From positions 5,270,001-5,334,000 of the forward strand of contig NZ_VFPO01000001.1 of NCBI RefSeq assembly GCF_006716765.1: DNA of 64,000 nucleotides, given 5' to 3'. The DNA is from Actinomadura hallensis (GTDB lineage Bacteria; Actinomycetota; Actinomycetes; Streptosporangiales; Streptosporangiaceae). The notes under the pieces were generated by a model that saw nothing but the letters and a program-made list of their open reading frames with translations, was not told the DNA's origin and searched no databases. The position numbers were made by a program, and so were the translations under genes. Every line of letters starts with the position of its first letter. The stretch's first letter is position 1. Of this stretch, positions 7,700 through 16,217 are shown piece by piece.

Positions 7700-9297
7700 G
7701 GGGCGTCCAGGGGCAGGCGGACGGTGAAGACGGCCCCGTCGTCGTGACCGACGCGCACCTCGCCGCCGCGGCGGCGGACGGCCTGCCCGACCAGCGCGAG
7801 GCCGATGCCGTGGCCGACGGGCCCGCCGGAGGTCTTGGTCGTCCAGCCGCGCCGGAACATCTCCGGCACCGCGGCCGGATCGACGCCCGGCCCGCTGTCG
7901 GACACCTCCAGGACGAGGTGGCCGTCCTCCTTCCGGGCGCCGACGACGACCCTGGGCGGGCGCGTCTCCGCCCCGGCCAGCGCCGCGTCCACCGCGTTGT
8001 CGATGAGGTTGCCGAGGATGGTGACGAGGTCCCGCGGTTCGGGCACGCCGTCGAGCACGGTGTCGTCGGCGACGACGAAGTCGACGCCGCGTTCCGCCGC
8101 CTCCGCGGACTTGCCCAGCAGCAGCGCGGCCAGCACCGGTTCGGTCACCGACCCGACGACCCGGTCGGTGAGGCGCTGCGCGGTCCTCAGCTCGGCGGTG
8201 GCGAACTCGACGGCCTGCTCGGGCCGCCCCAGCTCCACCAGCGACACCACGGTGTGCAGGCGGTTCGCCGCCTCGTGGGCCTGCGAGCGCAGCGACTCGG
8301 CGAACCCGCGCACGGTGTCCAGCTCCCCGGTGAGGGCCTGCAGCTCGGTGTGGTCCCGCAGGGTGACGACGTTGCCCATCGCCTTGTCCCGGGACCGGAC
8401 GGGCTTGGTGTTCACGACGAGCACGCGGGTGTCGGCGACGTGGATCTCGTCCGACCGCGGCTCCCGGGAGACGCAGGTGGCGGCCAGCTCGTCCGACAGC
8501 CCCAGCTCCCCGACGTGCCGCCCCCGCGGGTCGGGGGGCTTCAGGTCGAGGAGGTCGCGGGCGGCGTCGTTGCAGAGGACGACGCGGCCCGACCGGTCCG
8601 TGAGCAGCAGCCCCTCCCGGACGGTGTGGAGGATCGCCTCGTAGTACTCGAACATCTCGCGCAGCTCGCCGGGCGCGACGCCGCGGGTCTGGCGGCGCAG
8701 CCGGGCGGCGACGAGACAGCTGCCGCCCACGCCGACCACCAGGACGGCGACGGCGACGGCGGCCACGGCGACGAGCCGCTCCCGCAGCTCCGCGGAGATG
8801 ACGCGGACCGTGATGCCGACGGCGACCAGCGCCACGATGCGCCCGCCGTCGTGCACGGGGGTGACGGTCCGGACGGACGGCCCGAGCGTGCCCGTGTAGG
8901 TCTCGGTGAACGTGAGCCCCGCGAGGGCGGGCCCGGTGTTGCCGACGAACCGCCCGCCGATCCGGGACGGGTTCGGGTGGGTGTAGCGGATCCCGGCCGG
9001 GCTCATGATCGTGATGAAGTCGACGCCGGTGTCGCGGCGGACGCGCTCGGCGTACGGCTGCAGGAGCCGGCTGGGGTCGGGGGACGCGACCGCGGTGCGG
9101 ACGTTGTCGGCGTCGGCGATGCTCTTCGCGACCGCGGTCACGGTCTGCGCCGCGGCCTCGTCGGCGGACCTCCCGGCGTCCAGGTAGGCGATGGTCGCGC
9201 CGGCCGCCACCAGCAGCCCGACGATCGCGGCCTGCAGCACCAGCAACTGCCCGGCCAGGCTCCAGCGGCCGGGGACCGTCCACGCCGGACGCCGCAC
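7696..9297 (-). CDS. CitA/DcuS-type sensor histidine kinase
   Basis: This membrane kinase of 533 residues senses an extracellular carboxylate-like ligand. TM1 lies near residues 15-40, followed by an extracytosolic PASp/CitA-like domain (RRDTGVDFITIMSPAG.RYTHPNPS), TM2 near 175-200, then a cytosolic PAS domain (ILHTVREGLLLTDRSGRVV). The Spo0B-like dimerisation segment carries the candidate phospho-histidine in SQAHEAANRLHTVVSLVELG, and the ATPase domain shows NLIDNAVDA, DSGPGV and GHGIGLAL. The GTG at complement 9295-9297 has AAAGG upstream and gives the normal N-terminus; the frame stays open further but loses similarity. Its ligand cannot be read from the sequence. Confidence 0.93.
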   Translation of the reverse strand: MRRPAWTVPGRWSLAGQLLVLQAAIVGLLVAAGATIAYLDAGRSADEAAAQTVTAVAKSIADADNVRTAVASPDPSRLLQPYAERVRRDTGVDFITIMSPAGIRYTHPNPSRIGGRFVGNTGPALAGLTFTETYTGTLGPSVRTVTPVHDGGRIVALVAVGITVRVISAELRERLVAVAAVAVAVLVVGVGGSCLVAARLRRQTRGVAPGELREMFEYYEAILHTVREGLLLTDRSGRVVLCNDAARDLLDLKPPDPRGRHVGELGLSDELAATCVSREPRSDEIHVADTRVLVVNTKPVRSRDKAMGNVVTLRDHTELQALTGELDTVRGFAESLRSQAHEAANRLHTVVSLVELGRPEQAVEFATAELRTAQRLTDRVVGSVTEPVLAALLLGKSAEAAERGVDFVVADDTVLDGVPEPRDLVTILGNLIDNAVDAALAGAETRPPRVVVGARKEDGHLVLEVSDSGPGVDPAAVPEMFRRGWTTKTSGGPVGHGIGLALVGQAVRRRGGEVRVGHDDGAVFTVRLPLDAP

Positions 9298-9618
9298 GTG
9301 CGCACCTTTCGTCTCGGCCTCACCGTGAACGAAATGTACACAAGCGTGACCGCGCGCCCGCGATCCCCCATACTCACCAGTAGGAAAGCCGGGCTCCGCA
9401 GTCCACCGCCCAGACCTGCCCGGCCATCCCCCACGCAGGCGCCCGCCGTGTGCATGTGCCCGCTCCGCCGGCACATGGGCGTCTGCCCAGGGCGCGGGTG
9501 CCCGTCCGGAATCCGAGTTCGTGCGGGCCTGATCCGGACGGGCACCGCCCCGTGACCGGCCCTCCGGGCGAACGGCCGACTCCCCCGGCCCTTCGGGCGG
9601 GAGGCGCCGGCACGGTCG
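9298..9618. other. Intergenic region upstream of the kinase gene
   Basis: No gene is supported. The right half holds the inverted-repeat terminator listed at 9497-9546. The left part must hold the promoter of the two-component operon, but no clear -35/-10 pair could be picked. Confidence 0.5.
9497..9546 (-). terminator. Long stem-loop downstream of the AmaP gene
   Basis: GGTGCCCGTCCGGA (9497-9510) and TCCGGACGGGCACC (9533-9546) form a perfect 14-bp stem with a 22-nt loop. It lies 73 nt past the stop of the AmaP-like gene on the minus strand and in front of the kinase promoter region. There is no T-run. A GC-rich stem of this kind is a common actinobacterial terminator or insulator. Confidence 0.6.
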
Positions 9619-10176
9619 TCAGGCGGGTTCCAAGTGGGGACGGCGGCGCCGTCCCGGGCGCGGGACGGCCATGTGGAAGCGGACCACCACCGGGAGGTCG
9701 GGCATGCCGACGGCGCGGCGGTAGCGTTCCACCGGGCCCGCGCCCAGCTCCCCGTACACCTCGCTGATCAGCGTGTCCCCCGCACAGGTGATCCGCACCA
9801 GCAGGCGCGGCCTGTCGGCCGTTCCGGTGAGGCGGACGCGGACGTCGCCGACGCCCGGCATCGCGCGCGCGTCCCGGCCGAGGTCCTCCGCCGCCGCGGC
9901 GGCACGGCCGCGGGTCTCCGGGTCCACGTCCGGCCACCACCGGTGGACGACGCCGCGGGCCTGGACGACGAGCCACAGCTGGCCGACGAGCGCCACGATC
10001 TCCGCGACGCCCGTGGCCACCGGCAGGAACCAGCCGCGTTCGCCGGCGAACCGGGCGAGGGCGGGATCGAGCAGCGGGCGGTCCGCCGGGGCGCCGAACG
10101 CGCCGAGGCCGACGGCCAGCGCCGCGGCGCCGCAGGCGAACAGCACGGCGCCGGTGGCGGCGATCGCGATCCTCAC
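9619..10176 (-). CDS. Alkaline shock response membrane anchor protein AmaP-like
   Basis: This membrane protein of 185 residues has two N-terminal helices (about 3-30, ATGAVLFACGAAALAVGLGA, and about 55-80, ATGVAEIVALVGQLWLVVQA) and a cytosolic C-terminal domain with RLTGTADRPRLLVRITC. This matches AmaP proteins, which in Gram-positives tether Asp23 at the membrane under envelope stress. The GTG start lies 1 nt after the stop of the upstream gene, with GAGGGA overlapping it. No Asp23/Gls24 gene is next to it here, which is unusual. Confidence 0.75.
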   Translation of the reverse strand: MRIAIAATGAVLFACGAAALAVGLGAFGAPADRPLLDPALARFAGERGWFLPVATGVAEIVALVGQLWLVVQARGVVHRWWPDVDPETRGRAAAAAEDLGRDARAMPGVGDVRVRLTGTADRPRLLVRITCAGDTLISEVYGELGAGPVERYRRAVGMPDLPVVVRFHMAVPRPGRRRRPHLEPA

Positions 10177-10177
10177 G

Positions 10178-10789
10178 TCAGTCCCTCCGCCAGCCGAGCC
10201 GGACGTCCACCCGCGGCCGGTGCATCGGCTCGATGCGGTCCAGGCGCGCGTCGATCGCGAGCCGGACGAGGTCCGCGAGGTTCGCCGGGTTGCGGTAGTG
10301 CGTCGTGGCGCGGACGACCAGTCCGCCGCCGAACGGCCGCCGCCGGACACGGGCGCGTTCGATGCCGTGGACGTCCAGGGCCGCCTCCGCGAGCGTCCGG
10401 CGCAGGGCGGCGCGGCCGATGCGGCCCGCCTGCCGCGGGTCCGACCCGGCGAGCGGGACGCCGCGCGGCCGCCCGGGCAGCGCGGCCAGCAGGAACGCGG
10501 CGCCGAGCGCGGTGATCCCGCCCGCGGCGGGCAGGACGTCCCGCCAGGTGTTGCGCCGCAGCGCGTCGGCCAGCGTCTCGACGCCCGGCACCGGGTGGAC
10601 GGCGGACCCGAGCGCGGCCGCCAGCAGTTCGATGGCGGCCACCCCGCCCACCGTCGTCACCAGCAGCGCGGCCGCGAGTCCGGTGAGCGCCCGGCGCGGC
10701 CGGAACTCGCGCACCGCGAGCCGCCGCGCCCCGCGCTCGTCGTGCGTCTCCTCGATCAGGTCCTTGACCAGCGTCTCGGCCACAGCCAC
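10178..10789 (-). CDS. DUF6286-type membrane protein
   Basis: This 203-residue protein has a basic N-terminus, helix 1 (about 33-57, ALTGLAAALLVTTVGGVAAI), helix 2 (about 88-108, VLPAAGGITALGAAFLLAAL) and a C-terminal soluble domain ending VDVRLGWRRD. Such proteins accompany AmaP and Asp23 genes in actinomycetes. It starts at GTG 10787-10789 with only a weak ribosome site, and runs into the AmaP gene with 1 nt between. Function unknown; a role in envelope stress is inferred from the neighbour. Confidence 0.7.
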   Translation of the reverse strand: MAVAETLVKDLIEETHDERGARRLAVREFRPRRALTGLAAALLVTTVGGVAAIELLAAALGSAVHPVPGVETLADALRRNTWRDVLPAAGGITALGAAFLLAALPGRPRGVPLAGSDPRQAGRIGRAALRRTLAEAALDVHGIERARVRRRPFGGGLVVRATTHYRNPANLADLVRLAIDARLDRIEPMHRPRVDVRLGWRRD

Positions 10790-10932
10790 CCCCGTGAGCC
10801 ATCGGCACGTCCGACGTCGTCACCCATGGTGAGGCATGGTCACGAGGAGTGAAACCCGCCATGCCGACATCCCGCCATACCGACATCTCGCGCACTCGCG
10901 GGGCCGGGAGCGCGGCCGGCGCGGCACCGGGG

Positions 10933-11790
10933 TCAGCGGAAGACCACGGTCCGGTCGCCGTTCAGGAGGATGCGGTGCTCGCAGTGCCAGCGGACGGCGC
11001 GGGCGAGGGCCAGGCACTCGACGTCGCGGCCCACGGCCACCAGCTCCTCCGGGCTGTAGCTGTGGTCGACGCGGGCGACCTCCTGCTCGATGATCGGCCC
11101 CTCGTCGAGGTCGGCGGTGACGTAGTGGGCGGTGGCGCCGATCAGCTTCACGCCGCGGGCGTGCGCCTGGTGGTAGGGGCGGGCGCCCTTGAAGCTCGGC
11201 AGGAACGAGTGGTGGATGTTGATGATCCTGCCGGGCAGCTTGGCGCAGAAGTCGTCCGAGAGGATCTGCATGTACCGGGCGAGGACGACGAGGTCGGCGC
11301 CGTAGTGCTCGACCAGCGTCAGGATCTCGGCCTCCTGCGCGGCCTTGCCCCCCGGCTCGACCGGCAGGTGGTGGTAGTCGATGCCGTACGACTGGGTGAG
11401 GGGCCGCAGGTCGGGGTGGTTGGACACGACCGCGACGATGTCGATGTCGAGCAGCCCGGACCGCGTCCGGTACAGCAGGTCGTTGAGGCAGTGCCCGCCC
11501 TTCGACACCATGATCAGGACACGCTGCCGTTCGGCCAGCGGGTGCAGCCGCCACTGCAGTCCGAGCTCGGGCGCGAGGGACGCGAACGCGCCGCGCAGCT
11601 CGTCGGGGTCGGTGTCGTCCAGGACCGAGAACTGCACCCGCATGAAGAAGGTGCCGGAGTCGGGGTCGCCGAACTGCTGGCTCTCCAGGATGTTGCAGCC
11701 GCGTTCGGCCAGCAGGCCCGAGACGGCGGCGACGATGCCGGGCCGGTCGGGGCATGACAGGGTCAGCACATATTCGTTCAACGGTCTCAC
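10933..11790 (-). CDS. purU: Formyltetrahydrofolate deformylase
   Basis: This enzyme hydrolyses 10-formyl-THF to formate and THF, balancing one-carbon pools. An N-terminal ACT domain (LTLSCPDRPGIVAAVSGLLA, about 8-90) is followed by the formyltransferase fold with the catalytic region NIHHSFLPSFKGARPY and GATAHYVTADLDEGPIIEQ, where N, H and D are the expected catalytic residues. About 285 residues, near the E. coli length. The start is uncertain: GTG at complement 11788-11790 or TTG at 11779-11781, neither with a strong ribosome site. One-carbon metabolism links it loosely to gcvT/glyA, but it is a separate unit. Confidence 0.93.
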   Translation of the reverse strand: MRPLNEYVLTLSCPDRPGIVAAVSGLLAERGCNILESQQFGDPDSGTFFMRVQFSVLDDTDPDELRGAFASLAPELGLQWRLHPLAERQRVLIMVSKGGHCLNDLLYRTRSGLLDIDIVAVVSNHPDLRPLTQSYGIDYHHLPVEPGGKAAQEAEILTLVEHYGADLVVLARYMQILSDDFCAKLPGRIINIHHSFLPSFKGARPYHQAHARGVKLIGATAHYVTADLDEGPIIEQEVARVDHSYSPEELVAVGRDVECLALARAVRWHCEHRILLNGDRTVVFR

Positions 11791-11972
11791 TCTTGTCGCG
11801 GTGGGGACGTGGCGGCGTCCTGGCGCGACGGGGCAGCTCAGGACGGGTCTCTCCGAGCTTACGCCCAGCCCGCCCGTCGTGCGCCCGCATGGCCGTCCCG
11901 CGGGAGCGCGTCGCGGCCCGTTCGCTACCAATGAGTAGTTTGAGGGCCCGATTTGGGGTTAGCTTTGCCTCC
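11791..11972. other. Divergent promoter region between purU and the esterase lipoprotein gene
   Basis: The stretch is locally AT-richer near 11930-11970, with TTGAGG at 11940-11945 and TAGCTT at 11960-11965 facing the lipoprotein gene, but their spacing is too short for a confident promoter call. Confidence 0.3.
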
Positions 11973-12908
11973 ATGCGGCGGATTGTGCTCGTGGCCTTGG
12001 CGGCCGCCCTGGCCCTCGCGGGCTGCACGACCGAGAGCGGCGACGGCGGAGAGGGCGGCGGGGACGGACGGCCCGCGAAGGTGGACGGCATCCCCACCTC
12101 GAAGGGCACGCACAAGCAGAAGCTGGACGTGGGGACGATCGGGCATCGCGAGTACCTGCTGCACGTCCCCGCGAAGGTGGCCGACGGCGAGTGGGAGGAC
12201 GGCAGGCCCGCCAAGCCGCCCGCGTTGGTCATCGCCCTGCACGGCGGGCTCGCGACGATGGACAAGATGCGGAAGATGTCCGGCTTCGACGAGCTGGCGG
12301 AGAAGCACGGGTTCCTCGTGGCCTACCCCAACGGCTTCATGACCACGTGGAACGCCGGCGACTGCTGCGGCGCCGCGAAGATCGGCAACGTGGACGACGT
12401 CGACTTCCTGACCAGGCTGATCGACAAGATCACCGGCGCGGGGCTGGCCGATCCCGACCGGGTCCACGTCACGGGCTTCTCCAACGGCGCGGGGATGGCG
12501 TACCGGATGGCCTGCGAGAGGCCGGAGAAGATCGCGGCGATCGGGGTCGTGGAGGGCGCCCTGGTGACCGACTGCGACCCCGGCGAGCCGGTCTCGGCGA
12601 TGATCTTCCATGGGACCGCGGACCGGAGCGTGCCGTACGAGGGCGGCGGCCACCGCGACTTCAACGACCGGCGGCCGTTCCCGCCGGTGTCGAAGGCGGT
12701 CGACTTCTGGCGCCGGGTCGGCGGGCTGCCCGAGCCGGACCGGCGGGTCAGGGCGCTGAGCGGCGACACCCGGTGCGAGAGCACCGGCAAGGGCGAGCGG
12801 GGCGTCGCGGTGACCTTCTGCAGGATCGACGGCGGAGGCCACGAGTGGCCGGACGGCGCCGCTGCGATGCTCTGGGACTTCTTCGCGTCCCACCCGAACC
12901 GCGGGTGA
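11973..12908 (+). CDS. Secreted lipoprotein of the PHB depolymerase / feruloyl esterase (LpqC-like) family
   Basis: This is an alpha/beta-hydrolase of 311 residues anchored outside the membrane. The signal peptide MRRIVLVALAAALALAGC ends in lipobox LAGC (C18). The catalytic serine is in VTGFSNGAGMAYRMA, the oxyanion stretch is ALHGGLATMDKM, an acid lies in HGTADRSVPY and the histidine in DGGGHEWPDG. Cysteines such as AGDCCGAAKIG are typical of this family and probably form disulfides. Substrate is unknown; short-chain polyesters or feruloyl esters are the usual suggestions. The ATG at 11973 is chosen because it begins the signal peptide. Confidence 0.88.
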   Translation: MRRIVLVALAAALALAGCTTESGDGGEGGGDGRPAKVDGIPTSKGTHKQKLDVGTIGHREYLLHVPAKVADGEWEDGRPAKPPALVIALHGGLATMDKMRKMSGFDELAEKHGFLVAYPNGFMTTWNAGDCCGAAKIGNVDDVDFLTRLIDKITGAGLADPDRVHVTGFSNGAGMAYRMACERPEKIAAIGVVEGALVTDCDPGEPVSAMIFHGTADRSVPYEGGGHRDFNDRRPFPPVSKAVDFWRRVGGLPEPDRRVRALSGDTRCESTGKGERGVAVTFCRIDGGGHEWPDGAAAMLWDFFASHPNRG

Positions 12909-12963
12909 CCCCCGTTACATGAGAGGTTTTCACATTCGTCGGTGGTGTGGCACTCTGACCACC

Positions 12964-14148
12964 ATGAACCTCCGGGACCGCTACGACGCCGCAACGGCCG
13001 GTATCGAGGCGCCGTTCGCCGTCGTCGACCTCGCGGCCTTCCGCGCCAACGCCGCCTCCCTCGTCCGCCGCGCCGCAGGCAAACCGATCCGGGTCGCGAG
13101 CAAGTCGGTGCGCTGCCGGCCGCTGCTGGAGGACGTCCTCGCCATGGACGGCTTCGCCGGCGTCATGGCGTTCACCCTGCCCGAGGCGCTGTGGCTGGCC
13201 CGCAAGGGCGTCAGCGACGACATCCTCGTCGCCTACCCCACCACCGACCGGACGGCCGTCGCCGCGCTGGCCGACGACCCCGCCGCCGCCCGCGCGATCA
13301 CGCTCATGGTCGACTGCCCCGAGCACCTCGACCTGATCGAGTCGGCCGCCGGGGGGCGGACGATCCGCGTCTGCATCGACATCGACGCCTCCTACCGCCC
13401 CCTCGCCGGCCGGGTCCGGATCGGCGCGCTGCGCTCCCCGCTGCGCACCCCCGCCCAGGTCCGCGCATTCGCCGAGACCGTCCTCAAGCGGCCCTCGCTG
13501 CACCTCGCCGGGCTCATGGCCTACGAGTCGCAGATCGCCGGGGTCGGGGACGTCCCGCCCGGACGTCCCGCGCGCGGCCGGGTCATCCGCGCCATGCAGC
13601 AGCGGTCCCGGCTCGAGCTGGCCCGCCGCCGCGCCGCGATCGTCCGCGCCGTCGGGGAGCTGACCGAGCTGGAGTTCGTCAACGGCGGCGGCACCGGCAG
13701 CGTCGAGAAGACCGCCGCCGAACGCGCGATCACCGAGGTCGCGGCGGGATCGGGCCTCTACCAGCCGCACCTGTTCGACCAGTACTCCAACTTCAGCGGG
13801 CGGCCCGCCGCGCTGTTCGCGCTGCCGGTCGTGCGGCGCCCGGAGCCCGGCGTGGCGACCTGCCTCGGCGGCGGCTACCTCGCCTCCGGTCCCGCCGACG
13901 CCGTCCGCCTGCCGCAGCCGTACCTGCCGACGGGCCTGTCCTACGACCCCAACGAGGGCGCCGGCGAGGTGCAGACGCCGCTGCTCGGCCGCTCCGCGGA
14001 CCTGCTGGAGATCGGCGACCGGGTCTGGTTCCGGCACACCAAGGCGGGCGAGCTGTGCGAGCGGTTCGACGCGCTGCACCTGATCGACGGCGACCGGGTC
14101 GTCCGGACCGTCCCCACCTACCGGGGCGAGGGCCAGACCTTCCTCTGA
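12964..14148 (+). CDS. PLP-dependent amino-acid deaminase/aldolase (alanine-racemase-type fold III)
   Basis: This 394-residue cytosolic enzyme is related to D-threonine aldolase and D-serine dehydratase. The N-terminal barrel has the PLP lysine in RVASKSVRCRPLLE. GLMAYESQIAGVGD, EFVNGGGTGSV and the C-terminal DALHLIDGDRVVRTVPTYRGEG are characteristic of the actinobacterial amino acid deaminase/aldolase group. The start codon ATG 12964 lies 7 nt after a CACTCT box, so the mRNA may be leaderless. Substrate specificity cannot be assigned. Confidence 0.85.
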   Translation: MNLRDRYDAATAGIEAPFAVVDLAAFRANAASLVRRAAGKPIRVASKSVRCRPLLEDVLAMDGFAGVMAFTLPEALWLARKGVSDDILVAYPTTDRTAVAALADDPAAARAITLMVDCPEHLDLIESAAGGRTIRVCIDIDASYRPLAGRVRIGALRSPLRTPAQVRAFAETVLKRPSLHLAGLMAYESQIAGVGDVPPGRPARGRVIRAMQQRSRLELARRRAAIVRAVGELTELEFVNGGGTGSVEKTAAERAITEVAAGSGLYQPHLFDQYSNFSGRPAALFALPVVRRPEPGVATCLGGGYLASGPADAVRLPQPYLPTGLSYDPNEGAGEVQTPLLGRSADLLEIGDRVWFRHTKAGELCERFDALHLIDGDRVVRTVPTYRGEGQTFL

Positions 14149-14225
14149 CCGCGGCGCCGGCGGCGCCCGCAGGGCGGCCGCGCCGGCCTTTTCGGCGGCG
14201 GCCGGAACACCGCGCCCGGAGCGCA

Positions 14226-14231
14226 TAGGTT
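14226..14231 (+). promoter_or_regulatory. -10 box (TAGGTT) giving a leaderless mRNA
   Basis: TAGGTT ends 6 nt before the ATG at 14238 and no ribosome site is present, so transcription probably begins at the start codon. The same geometry is seen upstream of several other genes in the window. Confidence 0.55.
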
Positions 14232-14237
14232 GGGCCT

Positions 14238-14915
14238 ATGAGCGACGCTCCCACGATCAGTGTCCGCGGCGAGGCCGTCCTGGAGGCCGAGCCGGAGATC
14301 GCGCGGCTGACGGTGCACGTCCAGTCGCAGGAGTCCGACCGGCGCACCGCGCTCGACCGGCTCACCGAGCGCAACCGGCGCTGCCTCGACCTCGTCGAGT
14401 CCTACGGCGAGGCGGTGGAGAAGCTGGAGACCGGCGGCCTGGCGATCATGCCGGTGCTGAAGTACCGGCGGCGGGAGGGCGACGTGCGCGCCTACCGCGG
14501 CACCGTCCAGATCAGGCTCACCGTCACGGACTTCGGGGTCCTCGGCGAGCTGGTGACCCGGCTCGCCGACCAGGAGCGCGCCTACGTGGACGGGCCGGAG
14601 TGGGCGCTGCGCCGGGAGAGCGAGGTGTACCGGCGCGCCGCCCGGGAGGCCGCGCGCGAGGCCGTCGAACGCGCCCGCCGCTACGCCGAGGCGCTCGGCA
14701 CCCGGCTCACCGGGCTGGTCGAGCTGGCGGACGAGGGGCTCGGCCGGGACCGGGACGCGGGCGGCCCCGTCACGCTGGCCGCCGCGTACGGGGGCGCCGC
14801 GGCCGGCGCGCCCGAGGAGCCCGAGCCGATCGACCTGGAGCCCGCGACGCAGATCGTCCGCGCCGCCGTCGAGGCCCGCTTCACCGTCGCGCCGCCCGAT
14901 CTGGAGCCCCGGTGA
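14238..14915 (+). CDS. SIMPL domain protein (DUF541)
   Basis: This 225-residue protein begins TISVRGEAVLEAEPEIARLT, the typical start of SIMPL/DUF541 proteins, with YRGTVQIRLTVTDFGVLGEL in the middle and a C-terminal RAAVEARFTVAPP strand. No signal peptide is visible, unlike many Gram-negative relatives, so it is probably cytosolic. The biochemical role of the family is unclear; some relatives are linked to stress or signalling. The stop overlaps the GTG start of the next gene by 4 nt, so the two are co-translated. Confidence 0.85.
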   Translation: MSDAPTISVRGEAVLEAEPEIARLTVHVQSQESDRRTALDRLTERNRRCLDLVESYGEAVEKLETGGLAIMPVLKYRRREGDVRAYRGTVQIRLTVTDFGVLGELVTRLADQERAYVDGPEWALRRESEVYRRAAREAAREAVERARRYAEALGTRLTGLVELADEGLGRDRDAGGPVTLAAAYGGAAAGAPEEPEPIDLEPATQIVRAAVEARFTVAPPDLEPR

Positions 14916-16189
14916 GGATCGCGGTCATCGGGGCGGGCAGCGGCTACATGCCGGGCGTGATCCGGGGCGTGCTGCACCGCGCCGGCGACCTGGCGGGCAC
15001 TGAGCTGGCCTGCCACGACGTCGACGCCGGCCACCTGGAGATCATGACGCGGCTGGCCCGCCGGATGTTCTCCGCCGCGGGCGCCGCCGTCACCGTGTCC
15101 GCGCACACCGACCTCAAGGCCGCGGTCGACGGCGCGTCCTACGTCTTCACGACGTTCCGCCCCGGCGGGCTCGCGGCCCGGCACCTCGACGAGTCGATCC
15201 CGCTCAAGTACGGCGTCGTCGGGCAGGAGACCGCCGGGCCGGGCGGGTTCCTCATGGCGCTGCGCTCGGTCCCGGTCCTGCTGGAGATCGCGTCCCTCAC
15301 GGGCCCGGACGCCTGGATCGTCAACTACACCAACCCGACGAACATCGTCACCGACGCCGTCGCCCGCACCACCGGCGCGCGCATCATCGGGCTGTGCGAC
15401 CAGGCCATCGGCGACACCGAGATGTGGGCGGAGCTGCTGGGGCTGCCCTTCGAGGGGCTGGAGGCCGACTGGGCCGGCCTCAACCACGCCACCTGGGCGC
15501 AGCGGCTCCGGCTGGACGGCCACGAGCTCGACCTCCCGCGCCTGCTGGACGACCTAGAGGTCCCGGGCGGCGGCGCGACGCCGTGGCGCGACCCGTCCCG
15601 CATGGCCGAGCTCGCCAAGACGCTGGGCTTCCTGCCGAACTCCTACGCCAAGTACTACTTCTTCCACGACGAGGTCGTGGAGGAGCTGCGCCGGAAGGGC
15701 ACGACCCGCGCGCAGGACGTCCTCGCCATGCTGCCCGCCTACTACGCGCGGGTCGCCGCCGAGGCCGAGAAGGCCGACCCCGACCCGTCCCGCGAACGCG
15801 GCGGAGGCGAGCACGGCGAGTTCGCCGTGGACGTCATCTGCGCCCTGCACCGCGACGAGGGCCGCCGGATGATCGTCAACACCCGCAACGGCGGCGCGAC
15901 CCCGTCCCTGGATCCCGACGCGATCGTCGAGGTCCCCTCGCTGGTCGGGCGCTCCGGGCCGGTCCCGCTGACGATGGGCCCGCTCCCCGCGCCGGTGCGG
16001 GGCCTCACCCAGGCGATCCACGTCTACGAGCGGCTCGCGTCCGACGCGGCCGTCACCGGCGACCGCCGGACGGCGCTGCAGGCCCTCATGGCGCACCCGT
16101 TCGTCCGCAGCAAGCACACCGCCGAGAAGATCCTGGACGAGGGCCTCGCCGCGCATCGCGACCACCTCCCCCAGTTCACCCGACCGTGA
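14912..16189 (+). CDS. Glycoside hydrolase family 4 enzyme (6-phospho-beta-glucosidase-like)
   Basis: This 425-residue enzyme of family GH4 cleaves glycosides by an NAD- and Mn-dependent redox mechanism. The Rossmann start is RIAVIGAGSGYMPG. FLMALRSVPVLLEIA, the substrate/metal loop NYTNPTN, GLCDQ (metal-binding Cys) and LNHATW (metal-binding His) match the 6-phospho-beta-glucosidase branch. The GTG at 14912 overlaps the stop of the SIMPL gene; the longer frame from 14600 is noise. No PTS or sugar transporter is nearby, so the physiological substrate is open. Confidence 0.88.
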   Translation: MRIAVIGAGSGYMPGVIRGVLHRAGDLAGTELACHDVDAGHLEIMTRLARRMFSAAGAAVTVSAHTDLKAAVDGASYVFTTFRPGGLAARHLDESIPLKYGVVGQETAGPGGFLMALRSVPVLLEIASLTGPDAWIVNYTNPTNIVTDAVARTTGARIIGLCDQAIGDTEMWAELLGLPFEGLEADWAGLNHATWAQRLRLDGHELDLPRLLDDLEVPGGGATPWRDPSRMAELAKTLGFLPNSYAKYYFFHDEVVEELRRKGTTRAQDVLAMLPAYYARVAAEAEKADPDPSRERGGGEHGEFAVDVICALHRDEGRRMIVNTRNGGATPSLDPDAIVEVPSLVGRSGPVPLTMGPLPAPVRGLTQAIHVYERLASDAAVTGDRRTALQALMAHPFVRSKHTAEKILDEGLAAHRDHLPQFTRP

Positions 16190-16217
16190 CCTCGGCGTAC
16201 TGAACGGGGACGGCCCA

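Noticed and set aside
9450..9767. 105-residue ORF downstream of the AmaP gene
   Set aside because: Pro/Arg/Gly-rich, overlaps a terminator stem and the 3' end of AmaP; no similarity.
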